Source of the DNA: Marinobacterium sp.
GTDB lineage: Bacteria; Pseudomonadota; Gammaproteobacteria; Pseudomonadales; Balneatricaceae
Length of the DNA: 64,000 bases
Assembly: GCA_025800125.1 (NCBI GenBank)
Contig: JAOXSF010000180.1
Coordinates: forward strand, 1-64,000
Reading direction: 5' to 3'
The notes beneath the pieces are model-generated. The model had not been told where the DNA came from, did no database searches, and saw only the letters and a program-made list of their open reading frames with translations. Below, piece after piece: positions 46,944 through 56,385 of this stretch. Positions within the stretch are counted from its first letter, which is position 1. Every line of letters starts with the position of its first letter. Position numbers and translations under genes: made by a program.

Positions 46944-47657
46944 ATGCCCGCTGCAACGTTTACTCCCTTACGTCGTCTGTTCAGTATCTCAGCGCTCTGT
47001 GCGTTGACGGCCTTATCACCTGTTAGCAGTGCTGCCCCTTTTTTTGGCCACACGCTGATGCCGGGTTTCGAATTTCGTGATGTGGTCAGTATCAAGGGAC
47101 GTCAGTATCAGAATCTGATACGCCAGGAGACTGACTTCAGTTGTGGTGCGGCGTCACTGGCCACCATTCTCAAGTACGCCTATAAGCTGGATGTCTCGGA
47201 ACGGGATGTGCTGGAGGGGATGTTTTCGGTCAGTAACCCGGAGCTGGTACAGCAGAAAGGCTTTTCATTGCTGGATATAAAAAACTATATCAATGGTATC
47301 GGTATGCGCGGTCGAGGCTACAAGGTCAAGGCTGATGCGCTGGAAAAGATCCGGGTGCCGACCATCGTGCTGCTGGACCTGAAAGGTTACAAACATTTTG
47401 TGGTGCTGAAGAAAACCGAGCCTGAGCGTGTCTATATTGCTGACCCGGCGCTGGGTAACAAGGTTATTACCCGCGCTGAATTTGAACAGCAGTGGAACGG
47501 TATCGTCTTTGCCATTATCGGCCAGGGCATCGACCGTGATTCGCCGCTGGTTGACCCAGCCCCCCCCCTGACTGCACGGGCATTACACGACGTGCGGGCT
47601 CCACTGACGGACGCCGAGCTGATTGATTTCGGTTTCCGGCACGCGGATCTGTTCTGA
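46944..47657 (+). CDS. fapD: Fap C39-like peptidase FapD
   Basis: ATG 46944 has ggagg 7 bases upstream (a GTG 30 bases earlier is rejected). 237 residues with signal segment ending SSA (residue 30). C39-like catalytic residues: Gln61 and Cys67 in QETDFSCGAAS, His151 in KGYKHFVVLK, Asp167 in IADPALG. In Pseudomonas FapD is required for fibril export, probably by processing a Fap component in the periplasm. The C-terminal 50 residues are a Pro/Asp-rich tail without known motif. Confidence 0.88.
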   Translation: MPAATFTPLRRLFSISALCALTALSPVSSAAPFFGHTLMPGFEFRDVVSIKGRQYQNLIRQETDFSCGAASLATILKYAYKLDVSERDVLEGMFSVSNPELVQQKGFSLLDIKNYINGIGMRGRGYKVKADALEKIRVPTIVLLDLKGYKHFVVLKKTEPERVYIADPALGNKVITRAEFEQQWNGIVFAIIGQGIDRDSPLVDPAPPLTARALHDVRAPLTDAELIDFGFRHADLF

Positions 47658-47729
47658 TCTGCAGGGCGTTCAGGCACCGGCCTGTACGTTTAGTCTGACC
47701 GGCGTATTCTGACCGGCTGAGAGGTTGCC

Positions 47730-48530
47730 ATGAGAACCTGTATCTGTATTAGAGGTAAAGCCAGCAAGGGTGGTTATCGTGCCCTGGGGCTGACACTGGC
47801 GCTGGCTGTCTCTGCGCCTGCCATGGCAGTGATGCCGGACCACGGTATTTTTGGTGAAGAGGTCAGCGATCAGGTGCTGGCTGATATGCGCGGTAAGTTT
47901 GTTGATGGCAGCCAGATCGCATTTTTTGGCGTCAAACTGAGCACCGCCTGGGAGCTGGCTGATGGCTCCCGGCAGATGATGGATATGCACCTGAATGTTG
48001 ATCTGGCGAATCAGTTTGCGCCGGTTCTGACTGTCTACCATACTGAACCGGGCCAGATTGTCAGTAATTCGGTACTGGAAGATTCACAGCTGGCCAATGT
48101 CTCCAACGAAGGTCTGGATGATGCCAGTGGTGTGGTGCAGGCGATTCAGGTCGCAGGCGATGGCAACGCGGTGACTAACGATGTGCTCTGGCGTGTCAAC
48201 GGTCGGGGCGTAGATGATGGCGCTTCCGGCGCAACCCTGGTGGAAGGTATGGGTAACCAGATCTACCAGAGCGAAAACGGCGCGATTACTCAGGTGAACA
48301 TCGGTCGCAACCAGATCGGTTATGAGATCAATATTCCGGGGGTAGGCCGGGTTGTACAGTCAATCAATGGCAACGACGTCCGTGGGCTGTTGCAGAGTGC
48401 GCAGCTGGACAGCAATCTGAACCGGGTAACCAATGGTACCTCGGTGCTGATTGAAACCCGTGACCGGAATGCTACAGCAGGGCTGGCACCGGCACGACGT
48501 GTTCTTTCAACACTTCTGGGGGTACGCTAA
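47730..48530 (+). CDS. fapE: Fap extracellular component FapE
   Basis: 266 residues with an N-terminal signal peptide ending PAMA (residue 34). It has repeats with Asn/Gln and Gly similar to the subunits (DASGVVQAIQVAGDGNAVTN and GNQIYQSENGAITQVNIGRNQ) but without the long linkers. The operon position between fapD and fapF and a comparable size identify it. In Pseudomonas FapE is exported with the fibrils and found in minor amounts. Ribosome-binding site gagagg precedes ATG. Confidence 0.83.
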   Translation: MRTCICIRGKASKGGYRALGLTLALAVSAPAMAVMPDHGIFGEEVSDQVLADMRGKFVDGSQIAFFGVKLSTAWELADGSRQMMDMHLNVDLANQFAPVLTVYHTEPGQIVSNSVLEDSQLANVSNEGLDDASGVVQAIQVAGDGNAVTNDVLWRVNGRGVDDGASGATLVEGMGNQIYQSENGAITQVNIGRNQIGYEINIPGVGRVVQSINGNDVRGLLQSAQLDSNLNRVTNGTSVLIETRDRNATAGLAPARRVLSTLLGVR

Positions 48531-48753
48531 CGCCATGCTGGCTGATATGCTGTGACGCACAAATGCAGGAAGCCGGGTAGTAGCCTGTACTCTCCAGGAC
48601 TCTGTAACAGGTTCTGAAATTGCTGTATTACTGATGTAGCAGCATCTCTGACGTGACTGACGTTTTGGTCGTCATCTGTGTCTGTGATGTTACTGCATGT
48701 CAGTACGCAGTTGAGCCTTATACGGAGACCCTTATCAAGACAGGGAGTATTCG

Positions 48754-50061
48754 ATGCGTGACCTGACCAGACGTTCATCGCTGTTTCTGGCTATTACCGC
48801 TGCACTGTACGGTGCTCAGGCAACGGCCGCCATGACCGAAGCAGAGACACAGGAGTTAAACCAGCTGCGTTTCCAGGTGAAACAGTTGCAGCTGATCAAT
48901 AAGCGCCAGGCTGAAACATTGCAGAAACTGGACTCCAGATTGCTGAACCTTGAGCAGCCTGCTACACCAGCCTCTGGCATTACTTCAACCTCCAGCACTA
49001 CCGCAACCTCCACTGTAACAACCTCAACCCCCACCCAGGCTCAGACGCCTGCTGCAACCGCAAGTGCTGCTGGCGCTGAAGAAGAGGTTAAAAAAGAAGC
49101 AGCCCCCAGTCAGAGCGTAGAAAACTTTCTGCAGGAAGAACATGCGCTGTTCTCACGTCCGCTGACCTTACAGTTCGGTTTCTCCTATAGCCACTATGAC
49201 CGTAAAGAGCTGGTACTTGATGGCTTCCTGGCGCTGGATGCGATTTTCCTGGGTGCCGTTTCGGTAGATAATGTCGAGTCTGACATTCTGACTTTCGACA
49301 TTGGTGCCCGCTATAACCTGACCGACCGCTGGCAGGTGGGTATCCGGGCGCCGTTTGTCTCCCGTTGGACTAACTACACCAAAGACCCGCAAGCCGGTAC
49401 ACCCGACCCGGCCGTCGAAGCGGATGTCAGTGAAACGATGGAGCTGGGTGATGTTGAGTTAAGCACCAGCTACAAACTGCATACCGAAGCGGGTAGCTGG
49501 CCGGATACGGTCTGGTCGTTGCGGGTACGTGCTCCCACCGGACGAGACCCGTATGGCATCAAACAGGTTGAGCAGACCATCGAAAGTACCACGTTGCTGT
49601 ACCCTGGTGAGGTTGCTACCGGCAGTGGTGTCTGGGCGGCAGCCACTGGTTTCTCGTTTGTGAAAACGACAGACCCGGCCATCCTGTTTGCGAATATCGA
49701 GTACACCCACCACTTTGAAGAGTCCTTTAATGACATCTCTTCAGTACAGGGCGTTGTTACACCTGGTGATGTACGGCTGGGGGATGCCATCGGTTATGGG
49801 TTGGGTGTTGCCTTTGCCATTAATGATCGTATGAGTATGAGTTTCTCCTACTCACAGCGCTATCAGACCAAGTCTGAAACTCGCGCACAGGGTGGCAGCT
49901 GGAACGAAGTGACCCATTCTGATGCTAATGCCGCTACCTTCAATACCGGTGTGACCTATGCACTGGGGCCGAAATGGGCGATGTCGACATCGCTGGGTAT
50001 TGGCCTGACACCGGATGCCCCCGACTTTACGCTGTCGGTCAACTTCCCGTACAGCTTCTGA
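48754..50061 (+). CDS. fapF: Fap outer-membrane secretion porin FapF
   Basis: 435 residues with a signal peptide ending ATA (about residue 24). A coiled coil (about 28-65, LNQLRFQVKQLQLINKR) is followed by a Thr/Ser/Ala linker, a plug-like helix (SQSVENFLQEEHALFSRPL) and a 12-strand-type beta barrel ending FPYSF with terminal Phe. This matches FapF, whose trimeric coiled coil gates the barrel that exports FapB and FapC. 223 bp separate it from fapE, which includes weak hairpins. Ribosome-binding site aggga precedes ATG. Confidence 0.88.
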   Translation: MRDLTRRSSLFLAITAALYGAQATAAMTEAETQELNQLRFQVKQLQLINKRQAETLQKLDSRLLNLEQPATPASGITSTSSTTATSTVTTSTPTQAQTPAATASAAGAEEEVKKEAAPSQSVENFLQEEHALFSRPLTLQFGFSYSHYDRKELVLDGFLALDAIFLGAVSVDNVESDILTFDIGARYNLTDRWQVGIRAPFVSRWTNYTKDPQAGTPDPAVEADVSETMELGDVELSTSYKLHTEAGSWPDTVWSLRVRAPTGRDPYGIKQVEQTIESTTLLYPGEVATGSGVWAAATGFSFVKTTDPAILFANIEYTHHFEESFNDISSVQGVVTPGDVRLGDAIGYGLGVAFAINDRMSMSFSYSQRYQTKSETRAQGGSWNEVTHSDANAATFNTGVTYALGPKWAMSTSLGIGLTPDAPDFTLSVNFPYSF

Positions 50062-50106
50062 GAGATTCCCTGGTGACCGTCTGTGCTGTACGCCACCGGA
50101 ATGTCT

Positions 50107-50170
50107 GTTCAGGGGTTACATCCTGAACGGTGGTTTTACCCACAGGCCTGGAATACTGTTCCGGGCCTGT
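50107..50170 (+). terminator. Double hairpin ending the fap operon
   Basis: gttcagg (50107-50113) pairs with cctgaac (50122-50128). A second, longer imperfect stem is acaggcc-ggaa / ttcc-ggcctgt (50142-50170). No good T tract follows. Confidence 0.6.
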
Positions 50171-50221
50171 CCTTGAGGCGTATAATCTGCCGATACTTTC
50201 TAGTTTCGGATTTGTGTTGTT

Positions 50222-50722
50222 GTGACGGGTTATATCGCTGCCCTCTGGGGCCTTACCGGAATTACACTGCTACTGGGCAGTGCTATCTGGCGACTGGGTG
50301 AAATGGCACTGGCATTGCCGTTGCAGTCGTTGTCTGCTGTTCACTGGGCAGCATTGCTGTTCAGTCTGCTTTTTATGGGGTTTGCTGAGGGCTATCGTGG
50401 CTTTCAGAAAGCCTTCTCCCCACGGGTAGCGGCCCGTATCCGCTATCTTTCTGACAATGTAACACCGCTGCGGCTGTTACTGGCACCTATGTTCTGCATG
50501 GGGTTCTTTCATATTCAGCGCCGTCGGCAGATTGTTACTGTTTGCCTGACGCTGGGTATTATCGTACTGGTGCAGCTGGTGGCGATGCTGGAACAGCCCT
50601 GGCGCGGTATTGTTGATGCCGGTGTCGTTACCGGTCTGTTATGGGGCCTGGTATCGCTCTGGCTGTTTACACTCAAAGCATTTTTCAGTACCGATTTTGA
50701 TCATTCACCGGAATTGCCCTGA
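50222..50722 (+). CDS. Four-helix inner-membrane protein, conserved hypothetical
   Basis: 166 residues from GTG 50222; no ribosome-binding site is apparent, so the start is uncertain, and the next ATG would remove the first helix. Four hydrophobic helices lie at about 3-22, 40-55, 80-95 and 105-150. FMGFAEGYRGFQKAFSPRVAAR and PWRGIVDAGVVTGLLWGL give a family look I associate with a Pseudomonas/Oceanospirillales membrane protein of unknown role. It lies after the fap operon but hairpins separate them. Confidence 0.65.
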   Translation: MTGYIAALWGLTGITLLLGSAIWRLGEMALALPLQSLSAVHWAALLFSLLFMGFAEGYRGFQKAFSPRVAARIRYLSDNVTPLRLLLAPMFCMGFFHIQRRRQIVTVCLTLGIIVLVQLVAMLEQPWRGIVDAGVVTGLLWGLVSLWLFTLKAFFSTDFDHSPELP

Positions 50723-51511
50723 TTGCGTTGCTGTCGAAAGGAACAGCGTAATCCGGTGCAGGTGTCTGTATAACGCTGGCTTTTCCTGCTCATGAACAGG
50801 GTGCAAGCGGGTTGTTTGTCAGACTACATAACGGTCTGGCAGACCCGTTTACTGGGTTTTCTCAGCTACCATGTTTTTCTGAATTGCTATTCTCTTTTCT
50901 GCTATTTTATTTTCATAACACCTTTATATTCAAATGGTTAAAGCATAGTTGTTAAATCCTCATTAAATAGATAGAGGTATAGCTGGTTTTACCCTTGGGT
51001 TTGTTCTGTATCAAACATTCCACTAATTTATGACCTGCATCTATATATCAGACCTATAGGCAATAAGTCTTAACCGTTATGATTATGCTTCGTCCGAAGG
51101 GCGGGTTTTAAATAAGGAAAAGTTAATGTATTTAATACTAAATACCAGGCGCTGATAAAACCGGTATTGATTTCTGTCAACGTAGAAATTCGTTGCCCTG
51201 GCAGGATTAGTGGTTTGGCCTGAAGAGAGAACAGCTGTACAGGTTTACCATAGAATGTGAACCATACAGCACCAGGATGTCGCATCAGCCGAGCACCAGG
51301 CGCATCGGACGCGACCCCGCAAGGGATCTGGAAAAGGGGGGCAGTGCATACAGGTGGTTGATGATCATTTGATGGCTGCCCAAAGGAATCCGCGAGCAGG
51401 TCTTGCTGGTTGTGCATCCGCAGGTACAGATGCCTGGTGCACATTAAATCGGGACAGGGTTTGCTCGCAGGTTCTCTTACGCCGTGCAGGTGAACATGAG
51501 GTTCCTACGTC
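50723..51511. other. Long intergenic region before the Aer-like receptor
   Basis: AT-rich from about 50870 to 51160. A minus-strand frame at 51070-51444 lacks a ribosome-binding site, domain or plausible composition, so I do not call it. No RNA motif is recognised. Confidence 0.4.
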
Positions 51512-53104
51512 ATGAGAGATAATGTGCCCGTAACCGGGGTGGAAGTAGATTACCCGGAGAATATTAATATTCTTTCGATAACCTGTCCGAAAGGGTCAAT
51601 CAGGTATGTCAATGAAGACTTCAGAAAGGTTTCTGGTTTTGCTGAAGATGAATTGATCGGGAAGAACCATAACGTTGTACGTCACCCTGATATGCCTAAA
51701 GCGGCTTTTGCTGACCTGTGGGGCAGTATTCAGCGGGAAAAAGCCTGGATGGGGATAGTAAAAAATCGCTGTAAAAACGGTAATTACTACTGGGTAAATG
51801 CTTACGTCAGCCCGATTATTCGTGATGGGCGAATTGTTGAATATCAGTCTGTGCGGCGTAAACCATCCCGCGCTCAGGTTGGTCGGGCACAGGGGCTTTA
51901 TGATCAGCTTAATGCAGGTAAATCGCCAGGGTGTTTACGTGACGGAATTGGTCTGCAAGGTCGGCTATTACTGTTCTGGGGGCTGTTGCTAAGCGCGGCG
52001 CTGGCGGGTGGCTGGGCAGCTGGTTTCTACTCGCTGGTGCAGTTATTGCCATTGCTGGTGGTATTGCTTGTTGGGTTGCTGGGTACTTTGATGCTGATGC
52101 AGCCTTATCAGAAGCTGGTCGGGCGGGCGCAGAAAATTGCAGATAATCCGGTAGCCCGCCATGTTTATACCGGGCGGCGGGATGATCTGGGCTGGGTTGA
52201 CCTGGCACTGCAGCGGCTGGAATCTGATACCGCTGGTATTGTTGGTCGTATCAGCGATGCGTCACGGCAATTGCTCAATGACACCCAGGGCGTAGCGGCG
52301 GAGGCGGAGCAGACCAACGTTGAGGTAGGCCGTCAGTTTGCCGAAACGGAACAGGTTGCCGAAGCGATTACCCGTATGTCTGCCAGTGTGCAGGAGGTTG
52401 CCGGCCATGCAGGACAGACAGTCGAAGCTGCCATGGGTGCCAGTGAAAAAGCTGATGTGGGGATTGCGCTGGTGGATGGTACGGTAGGTCGTCTGCGTGA
52501 ACTTTGCGACCAGATTCTCAATACTGCCAGCTCGGTGCAGCAACTGGCCGATGAGGCCGATGGCATCTCTGCCATTGTGAATACCATTACCGATATAGCG
52601 GATAAGACCAACCTGCTGGCGCTGAATGCGGCTATTGAGGCGGCCCGTGCCGGTGAACAGGGGCGGGGGTTTGCGGTGGTGGCGGATGAAGTCCGTGAAC
52701 TGGCGGTACGCACCCGTGAAGCAACCAGTGAAATTGAACAGATGGTGGCAGGCCTGCAACATAAATCACAGCAGACCGTCTCAACTATGGAGCAGGGGGC
52801 AGAGTATGCTCGTGGCACGGTTGATCAGGCGACTGAAGCCAATCAGGCATTGAGCGAAATTTCCGGGGCGATGCACAGCATTCTGGAAATGAACCGCAAA
52901 GTAGCCAGTGCCGTTGAACAGCAGAGCGAAGTGGCAGATGGTATTAACCGTAGTGTCACTGAAATTCGCGCGACATCGGAGCAGACCATGGAAGGGGCAG
53001 CCCGCAATCGTGATGCTACCGGCAGTATCAGTGCCATGGCCTCTGAACTGGAAGTGCTGGTGATGCAGTTCTGGAGCAAGCGCAGTCATGGGCCTTCGGC
53101 CTGA
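51512..53104 (+). CDS. Aer-like PAS chemoreceptor
   Basis: 530 residues. N-terminal PAS domain (about 15-120) with [30 protein letters not shown] and [11 protein letters not shown], the aerotaxis/FAD-binding type. Then two close hydrophobic helices (about 148-195), a HAMP-like region and the methyl-accepting domain with [19 protein letters not shown] and [15 protein letters not shown]. It has no periplasmic domain, as for Aer, and would sense redox or oxygen. Start ATG; Shine-Dalgarno weak (tgagg). It is followed by a terminator shared with ilvA. Confidence 0.92.
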   Translation: MRDNVPVTGVEVDYPENINILSITCPKGSIRYVNEDFRKVSGFAEDELIGKNHNVVRHPDMPKAAFADLWGSIQREKAWMGIVKNRCKNGNYYWVNAYVSPIIRDGRIVEYQSVRRKPSRAQVGRAQGLYDQLNAGKSPGCLRDGIGLQGRLLLFWGLLLSAALAGGWAAGFYSLVQLLPLLVVLLVGLLGTLMLMQPYQKLVGRAQKIADNPVARHVYTGRRDDLGWVDLALQRLESDTAGIVGRISDASRQLLNDTQGVAAEAEQTNVEVGRQFAETEQVAEAITRMSASVQEVAGHAGQTVEAAMGASEKADVGIALVDGTVGRLRELCDQILNTASSVQQLADEADGISAIVNTITDIADKTNLLALNAAIEAARAGEQGRGFAVVADEVRELAVRTREATSEIEQMVAGLQHKSQQTVSTMEQGAEYARGTVDQATEANQALSEISGAMHSILEMNRKVASAVEQQSEVADGINRSVTEIRATSEQTMEGAARNRDATGSISAMASELEVLVMQFWSKRSHGPSA

Positions 53105-53142
53105 ACGGTGCTGTGATATTCTGATAACAGTTGAAGTATTAA

Positions 53143-53180
53143 TAAAAAGCGCCGCCCGTTCAGACGGAGCGGCGTTTTTT
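53143..53180. terminator. Bidirectional terminator between aer-like gene and ilvA
   Basis: cgccgc/gcggcg stem extended by ccg/cgg around ttcaga, with A5 before and T6 after. It serves the convergent genes on both strands. Confidence 0.88.
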
Positions 53181-53220
53181 GTCCTGATGGCAATGGTCAG
53201 GCTTGATCGCGATGTGTCGC

Positions 53221-53250
53221 GGCAAAGGCTTACCTTGGCAAAGGCTTACC
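53221..53250. repeat. 14-bp direct duplication over the ilvA stop
   Basis: ggcaaaggcttacc occurs at 53221-53234 and 53237-53250. The second copy contains the ilvA stop codon (tta at 53246-53248). Confidence 0.85.
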
Positions 53251-54886
53251 CCAGGAACAGCTGATAGGCCGGGTTAGCGGATTCATCCCAGTAGTTATAG
53301 CCGATCTCTTCCAGGAAACGTTCAATCTCTTCACGCTCGGACGTATCTGCCTGCATACCCACCAGTACCCGGCCATATGCAGCGCCATGGTTGCGGTAGT
53401 GGAACATGGAAATATTCCAGCGCCCGCCCAGTGTTGTCAGGAACTGCATCAGTGCGCCTGGGCGTTCCGGGAATTCAAAGCGGTAGATAATCTCGTTCCC
53501 CAGTCCAGCCGGTGCATGGCCACCGACCATATAACGCACATGCAGCTTGGCGGTTTCATCGTCGGACAGGTCACGCACTTCATAGCCCTGCTGACGCAGA
53601 GACTCCAGTAGCTCAGCCCGGCCATCACCACCGCTTTTCAGCTGGATACCGGCAAACACTACGGCATCATCCTTGTCACTGAAGCGGTAGTTGAACTCGG
53701 TAATATTGCGACGGCCCAGTGCGGCGCAGAACTGTTTGAAGCTGCCTGGCCGTTCTGGAATGCGCACGGCAATAATGGCTTCGCGCTTCTCGCCAATTTC
53801 GGCCCGCTCCGCGACATGGCGTAAGCGGTCAAAATTGACATTGGCACCGGAATCAATAGCGATCAGTGTCTGATTTTCACACTGTTCGCGTTCGATATAT
53901 TTTTTCAACCCGGCTACACCCAGTGCTCCTGCTGGTTCACAGACAGAGCGGGTATCATCAAAAATATCCTTGATGGCTGCACAGATTTCGTCAGTGGATA
54001 CGGTGATCACTTCATCAACATGCTGACGTGCCAGGTCGAAGGTGTATTCACCGATCTGTGCCACGGCAACGCCGTCAGCAAAAATACCGACCTGATCCAG
54101 TATGACACGCTCATCCGCGGCCAGCGCCGCTTGCAGACAGTTGGAGTCTTGCGGCTCAACACCGATAATCTTGATCTCCGGGCGCAGGTACTTGATATAG
54201 ACTGCAACACCGGCAATCAGGCCACCGCCGCCAACCGGAACAAAGATAGCGTCAATATCACCGGTATGCTGGCGCAGGATCTCCACGCCGATGGTGCCCT
54301 GACCGGCAATGACGTCCGGGTCATCATAGGGTGGGATATAGATCAGCCCTTTCTCTTCGGCCTGCTGCAAGGCATAAATGCGGGCTTCATCAAAGGCATC
54401 CCCAACCAGCACTGCCGTGCCGCCCAGTGCCCGCACGTTGTTGACCTTCACGTCCGGGGTTGTTTTTGGCATCACAATGGTGGCTTCAATACCCAGCTTG
54501 TGGGCCGAAAGCGCCACCCCCTGAGCATGGTTACCAGCAGAGGCGGTGATTACACCGATCTTTTTCTCTTCATCGGTAAGCTGCACCAGCTTGTTATAGG
54601 CACCACGCACTTTGAAGGAGAATACCGGTTGTTCATCTTCACGCTTGAGCAGCACATTGTTTTTCAGACGCTTGGTCAGCAGGCGCGCGGGGTCCAGTGT
54701 CGTTTCGACAGCTACATCGTAGACACGCGCCTGAAGAATCTGCCGTATGTACTCGTCTGTCTGAATAATCTGCCGGACATCACGCTGCGCCTGCAGAATT
54801 TGAGTGGCATCCTCAAGTGCGTCGAGGATTTTTCTTACATCGGCCTGGGCCTGAAAGATTCGTTTGTTAACAGAACGGTGTGGCAT
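53246..54886 (-). CDS. ilvA: Threonine ammonia-lyase, biosynthetic
   Basis: PLP enzyme giving 2-oxobutyrate for isoleucine synthesis. 546 residues against 514 in E. coli. The extra length is an N-terminal extension made of five tandem ten-residue units (residues 10-59) of the type IxQAQxDVRQ; the last, ILQARVYDVA, is the normal start of the enzyme. PLP-Lys is in SFKVRGAYNK (Lys92), with PVGGGGLIAG and SAGNHAQGVALSA in the core. Two ACT-like regulatory domains end the protein (IPERPGSFKQFCAALG, FPERPGALMQFLTTLG), so isoleucine feedback is expected. Divergent from rpiA. Confidence 0.96.
   Translation of the reverse strand: MPHRSVNKRIFQAQADVRKILDALEDATQILQAQRDVRQIIQTDEYIRQILQARVYDVAVETTLDPARLLTKRLKNNVLLKREDEQPVFSFKVRGAYNKLVQLTDEEKKIGVITASAGNHAQGVALSAHKLGIEATIVMPKTTPDVKVNNVRALGGTAVLVGDAFDEARIYALQQAEEKGLIYIPPYDDPDVIAGQGTIGVEILRQHTGDIDAIFVPVGGGGLIAGVAVYIKYLRPEIKIIGVEPQDSNCLQAALAADERVILDQVGIFADGVAVAQIGEYTFDLARQHVDEVITVSTDEICAAIKDIFDDTRSVCEPAGALGVAGLKKYIEREQCENQTLIAIDSGANVNFDRLRHVAERAEIGEKREAIIAVRIPERPGSFKQFCAALGRRNITEFNYRFSDKDDAVVFAGIQLKSGGDGRAELLESLRQQGYEVRDLSDDETAKLHVRYMVGGHAPAGLGNEIIYRFEFPERPGALMQFLTTLGGRWNISMFHYRNHGAAYGRVLVGMQADTSEREEIERFLEEIGYNYWDESANPAYQLFLG
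54710..54859 (-). repeat. 30-bp coding tandem repeat in ilvA, five units
   Basis: Encodes IFQAQADVRK, ILDALEDATQ, ILQAQRDVRQ, IIQTDEYIRQ and ILQARVYDVA (IlvA residues 10-59). Units share I-x-Q-A and D/Y-V/I-R-Q at the same places, and the DNA also resembles itself in register (for example attctgcaggcgcag versus attcttcaggcgcgt). Confidence 0.8.
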
Positions 54887-55046
54887 ACCAGAAACTTCAC
54901 AGTGGGTGGGAGATCAGGACATCACTGTCCATAAAAGAAGCAAAAAGCATAAAGTGATTGTGTAGTTGCGTCTATAAGCGGACTTGCGCTGCGCGTATAA
55001 TCCGGCCAGATTTTTACTGATCCATTTTTTGACGGGGTGAGGCTAG

Positions 55047-55718
55047 ATGACACAGGATGAAATGAAACAGGCGGTTGCACAGGCAGCTGTTGAGTATATC
55101 AAGCCGAAACTGGGCAAGGAGTCCATTGTCGGTGTCGGTACAGGATCGACCGCCAACTTTTTCATCGACGCACTGGCAGAGGTCAAGTCACTGTTTGATG
55201 GTGCGGTGGCCAGCTCGCAAGCGACCGCAGAGCGGCTGAAGCAGCACGGTATTACCGTGTACGACATGAACAGCGTGAATGAAATGGAAGTTTACGTTGA
55301 TGGCGCTGACGAATTTGATGCCGAACTGAATCTGATCAAGGGGGGGGGCGGTGCGCTAACCCGTGAGAAGATTGTCGCTGCGGTCGCGAAAGAGTTTGTC
55401 TGCATTGTTGATAGCACCAAAAAAGTCGATGTGCTGGGTGAATTCCCATTGCCAGTCGAAGTGATCCCGATGGCGCGTTCTCAGGTTGCCCGTGAGCTGG
55501 CAAAGCTGGACGGTATGCCGGTATGGCGTGAAAACTTCGTCACCGATAACGGCAACCTGATCCTGGATGTGGAAGATCTGGAAATCACCGATCCCAAAGC
55601 GCTGGAAACCCATATCAATGGTATCGTTGGCGTGGTAACCAATGGCCTGTTCGCTAACCGTGGTGCGGATGTCATTCTTATGGGCACTGAAAACGGCGTG
55701 GAAACCATTACGCTGTAA
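55047..55718 (+). CDS. rpiA: Ribose 5-phosphate isomerase A
   Basis: Pentose-phosphate enzyme interconverting ribose 5-phosphate and ribulose 5-phosphate. 223 residues (E. coli 219). [15 protein letters not shown] binds phosphate, [20 protein letters not shown] holds the catalytic acids and lysine, and [16 protein letters not shown] closes the family pattern. Ribosome-binding site ggggtgagg precedes ATG. Divergent from ilvA, a pairing common in gammaproteobacteria. Confidence 0.97.
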   Translation: MTQDEMKQAVAQAAVEYIKPKLGKESIVGVGTGSTANFFIDALAEVKSLFDGAVASSQATAERLKQHGITVYDMNSVNEMEVYVDGADEFDAELNLIKGGGGALTREKIVAAVAKEFVCIVDSTKKVDVLGEFPLPVEVIPMARSQVARELAKLDGMPVWRENFVTDNGNLILDVEDLEITDPKALETHINGIVGVVTNGLFANRGADVILMGTENGVETITL

Positions 55719-55748
55719 GGTTTGATGACAGGGTACGATTGGCGGAGA

Positions 55749-55799
55749 CGGTGATTGTACCCAGGTCGGTGATTGTAGCCAGGTCGGTGATTGTAGCCT
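55749..55799 (+). repeat. 18-bp tandem repeat after rpiA
   Basis: cggtgattgtacccaggt (55749-55766), the one-change copy (55767-55784) and 15 bases of a third copy (55785-55799), between the convergent rpiA and merR genes. Confidence 0.9.
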
Positions 55800-55835
55800 G
55801 ATTATGTTTTGTTGCTGTGCAAGTTCACGCAGGTT

Positions 55836-56240
55836 TCAGTGTTCTTTCAGAAATTCCAGAATCGGGCAATCTGATACCGGCCCGTCACCGCAGCACAGGC
55901 TGTTCAGCTGGTGTAATGAAGCATTGAGTTGCTCTAGCTGACTGATTTTCTGCTCTACCAGAACGATTTTCTCTTCCACCCGTTTTTTCACTTCAGCTGA
56001 ACTCAGCTCCGGGTGCTGTTGCAGGTTCAGCAATTCCAGAATTTCCTCCAGAGAGAAGCCCAGATCTTTACAGCGACGGATAAACGACAGGCGTTGCAAA
56101 CTGTCAGGATGATAATGGCGATAGCCGGAAGAAGATCGACTGACAGGGGAGATCAGACCCCGACGTTCATAGTAGCGAATCGCTTCAACGCTGAGGTCTG
56201 ACTGTCTGGCGAGTTCGCCAATGCGCAGATAAGAGTCCAT
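55836..56240 (-). CDS. MerR-family regulator, ZntR-like
   Basis: 134 residues. Helix-turn-helix IGELARQSDLSVEAIRYYERR, wing with GYRHYHPDSLQRL, long helix, and C-terminal metal loop CCGDGPVSDCPILEFL, close to the ZntR/CadR Cys-rich loop. The first metal cysteine normally near residue 79 in ZntR is replaced by Ser (HPELSSAEVKK), which may change metal choice. It lies 22 bp downstream of a 40-residue membrane protein gene in the same direction, but no efflux gene is nearby. Target unknown. Confidence 0.83.
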   Translation of the reverse strand: MDSYLRIGELARQSDLSVEAIRYYERRGLISPVSRSSSGYRHYHPDSLQRLSFIRRCKDLGFSLEEILELLNLQQHPELSSAEVKKRVEEKIVLVEQKISQLEQLNASLHQLNSLCCGDGPVSDCPILEFLKEH

Positions 56241-56262
56241 GCTGGAACCTTATCTGAAAAGA

Positions 56263-56385
56263 TCAGAACTGGATACGGCTGACCATGATGCTGGCCGGCA
56301 TGGTAATCCAGGCCAGTGCCACCAGGTTGATTGCAATCCAGCCCCAGCCCGCCTTTTCGCGGAAGTTTTCGTCATGTGATGCCAT
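56263..56385 (-). CDS. 40-residue single-helix membrane protein
   Basis: Too short for routine calling. ATG 56385 follows agagag. The product reads MASHDENFREKAGWGWIAIN, then one hydrophobic helix LVALAWITMPASIM, then a short polar end. An acidic start and one transmembrane helix suggest a small regulatory membrane protein or a subunit of a larger complex. Codon use fits the neighbours. It precedes the MerR gene by 22 bp, so the two probably share a transcript. Confidence 0.6.
   Translation of the reverse strand: MASHDENFREKAGWGWIAINLVALAWITMPASIMVSRIQF

Noticed and set aside
51070..51444. Minus-strand open frame of 124 codons in a long gap
   Set aside because: No ribosome-binding site, no domain and no typical composition; possible but unsupported.
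54020..54934. Plus-strand open frame of 304 codons over ilvA
   Set aside because: Antisense shadow of ilvA.
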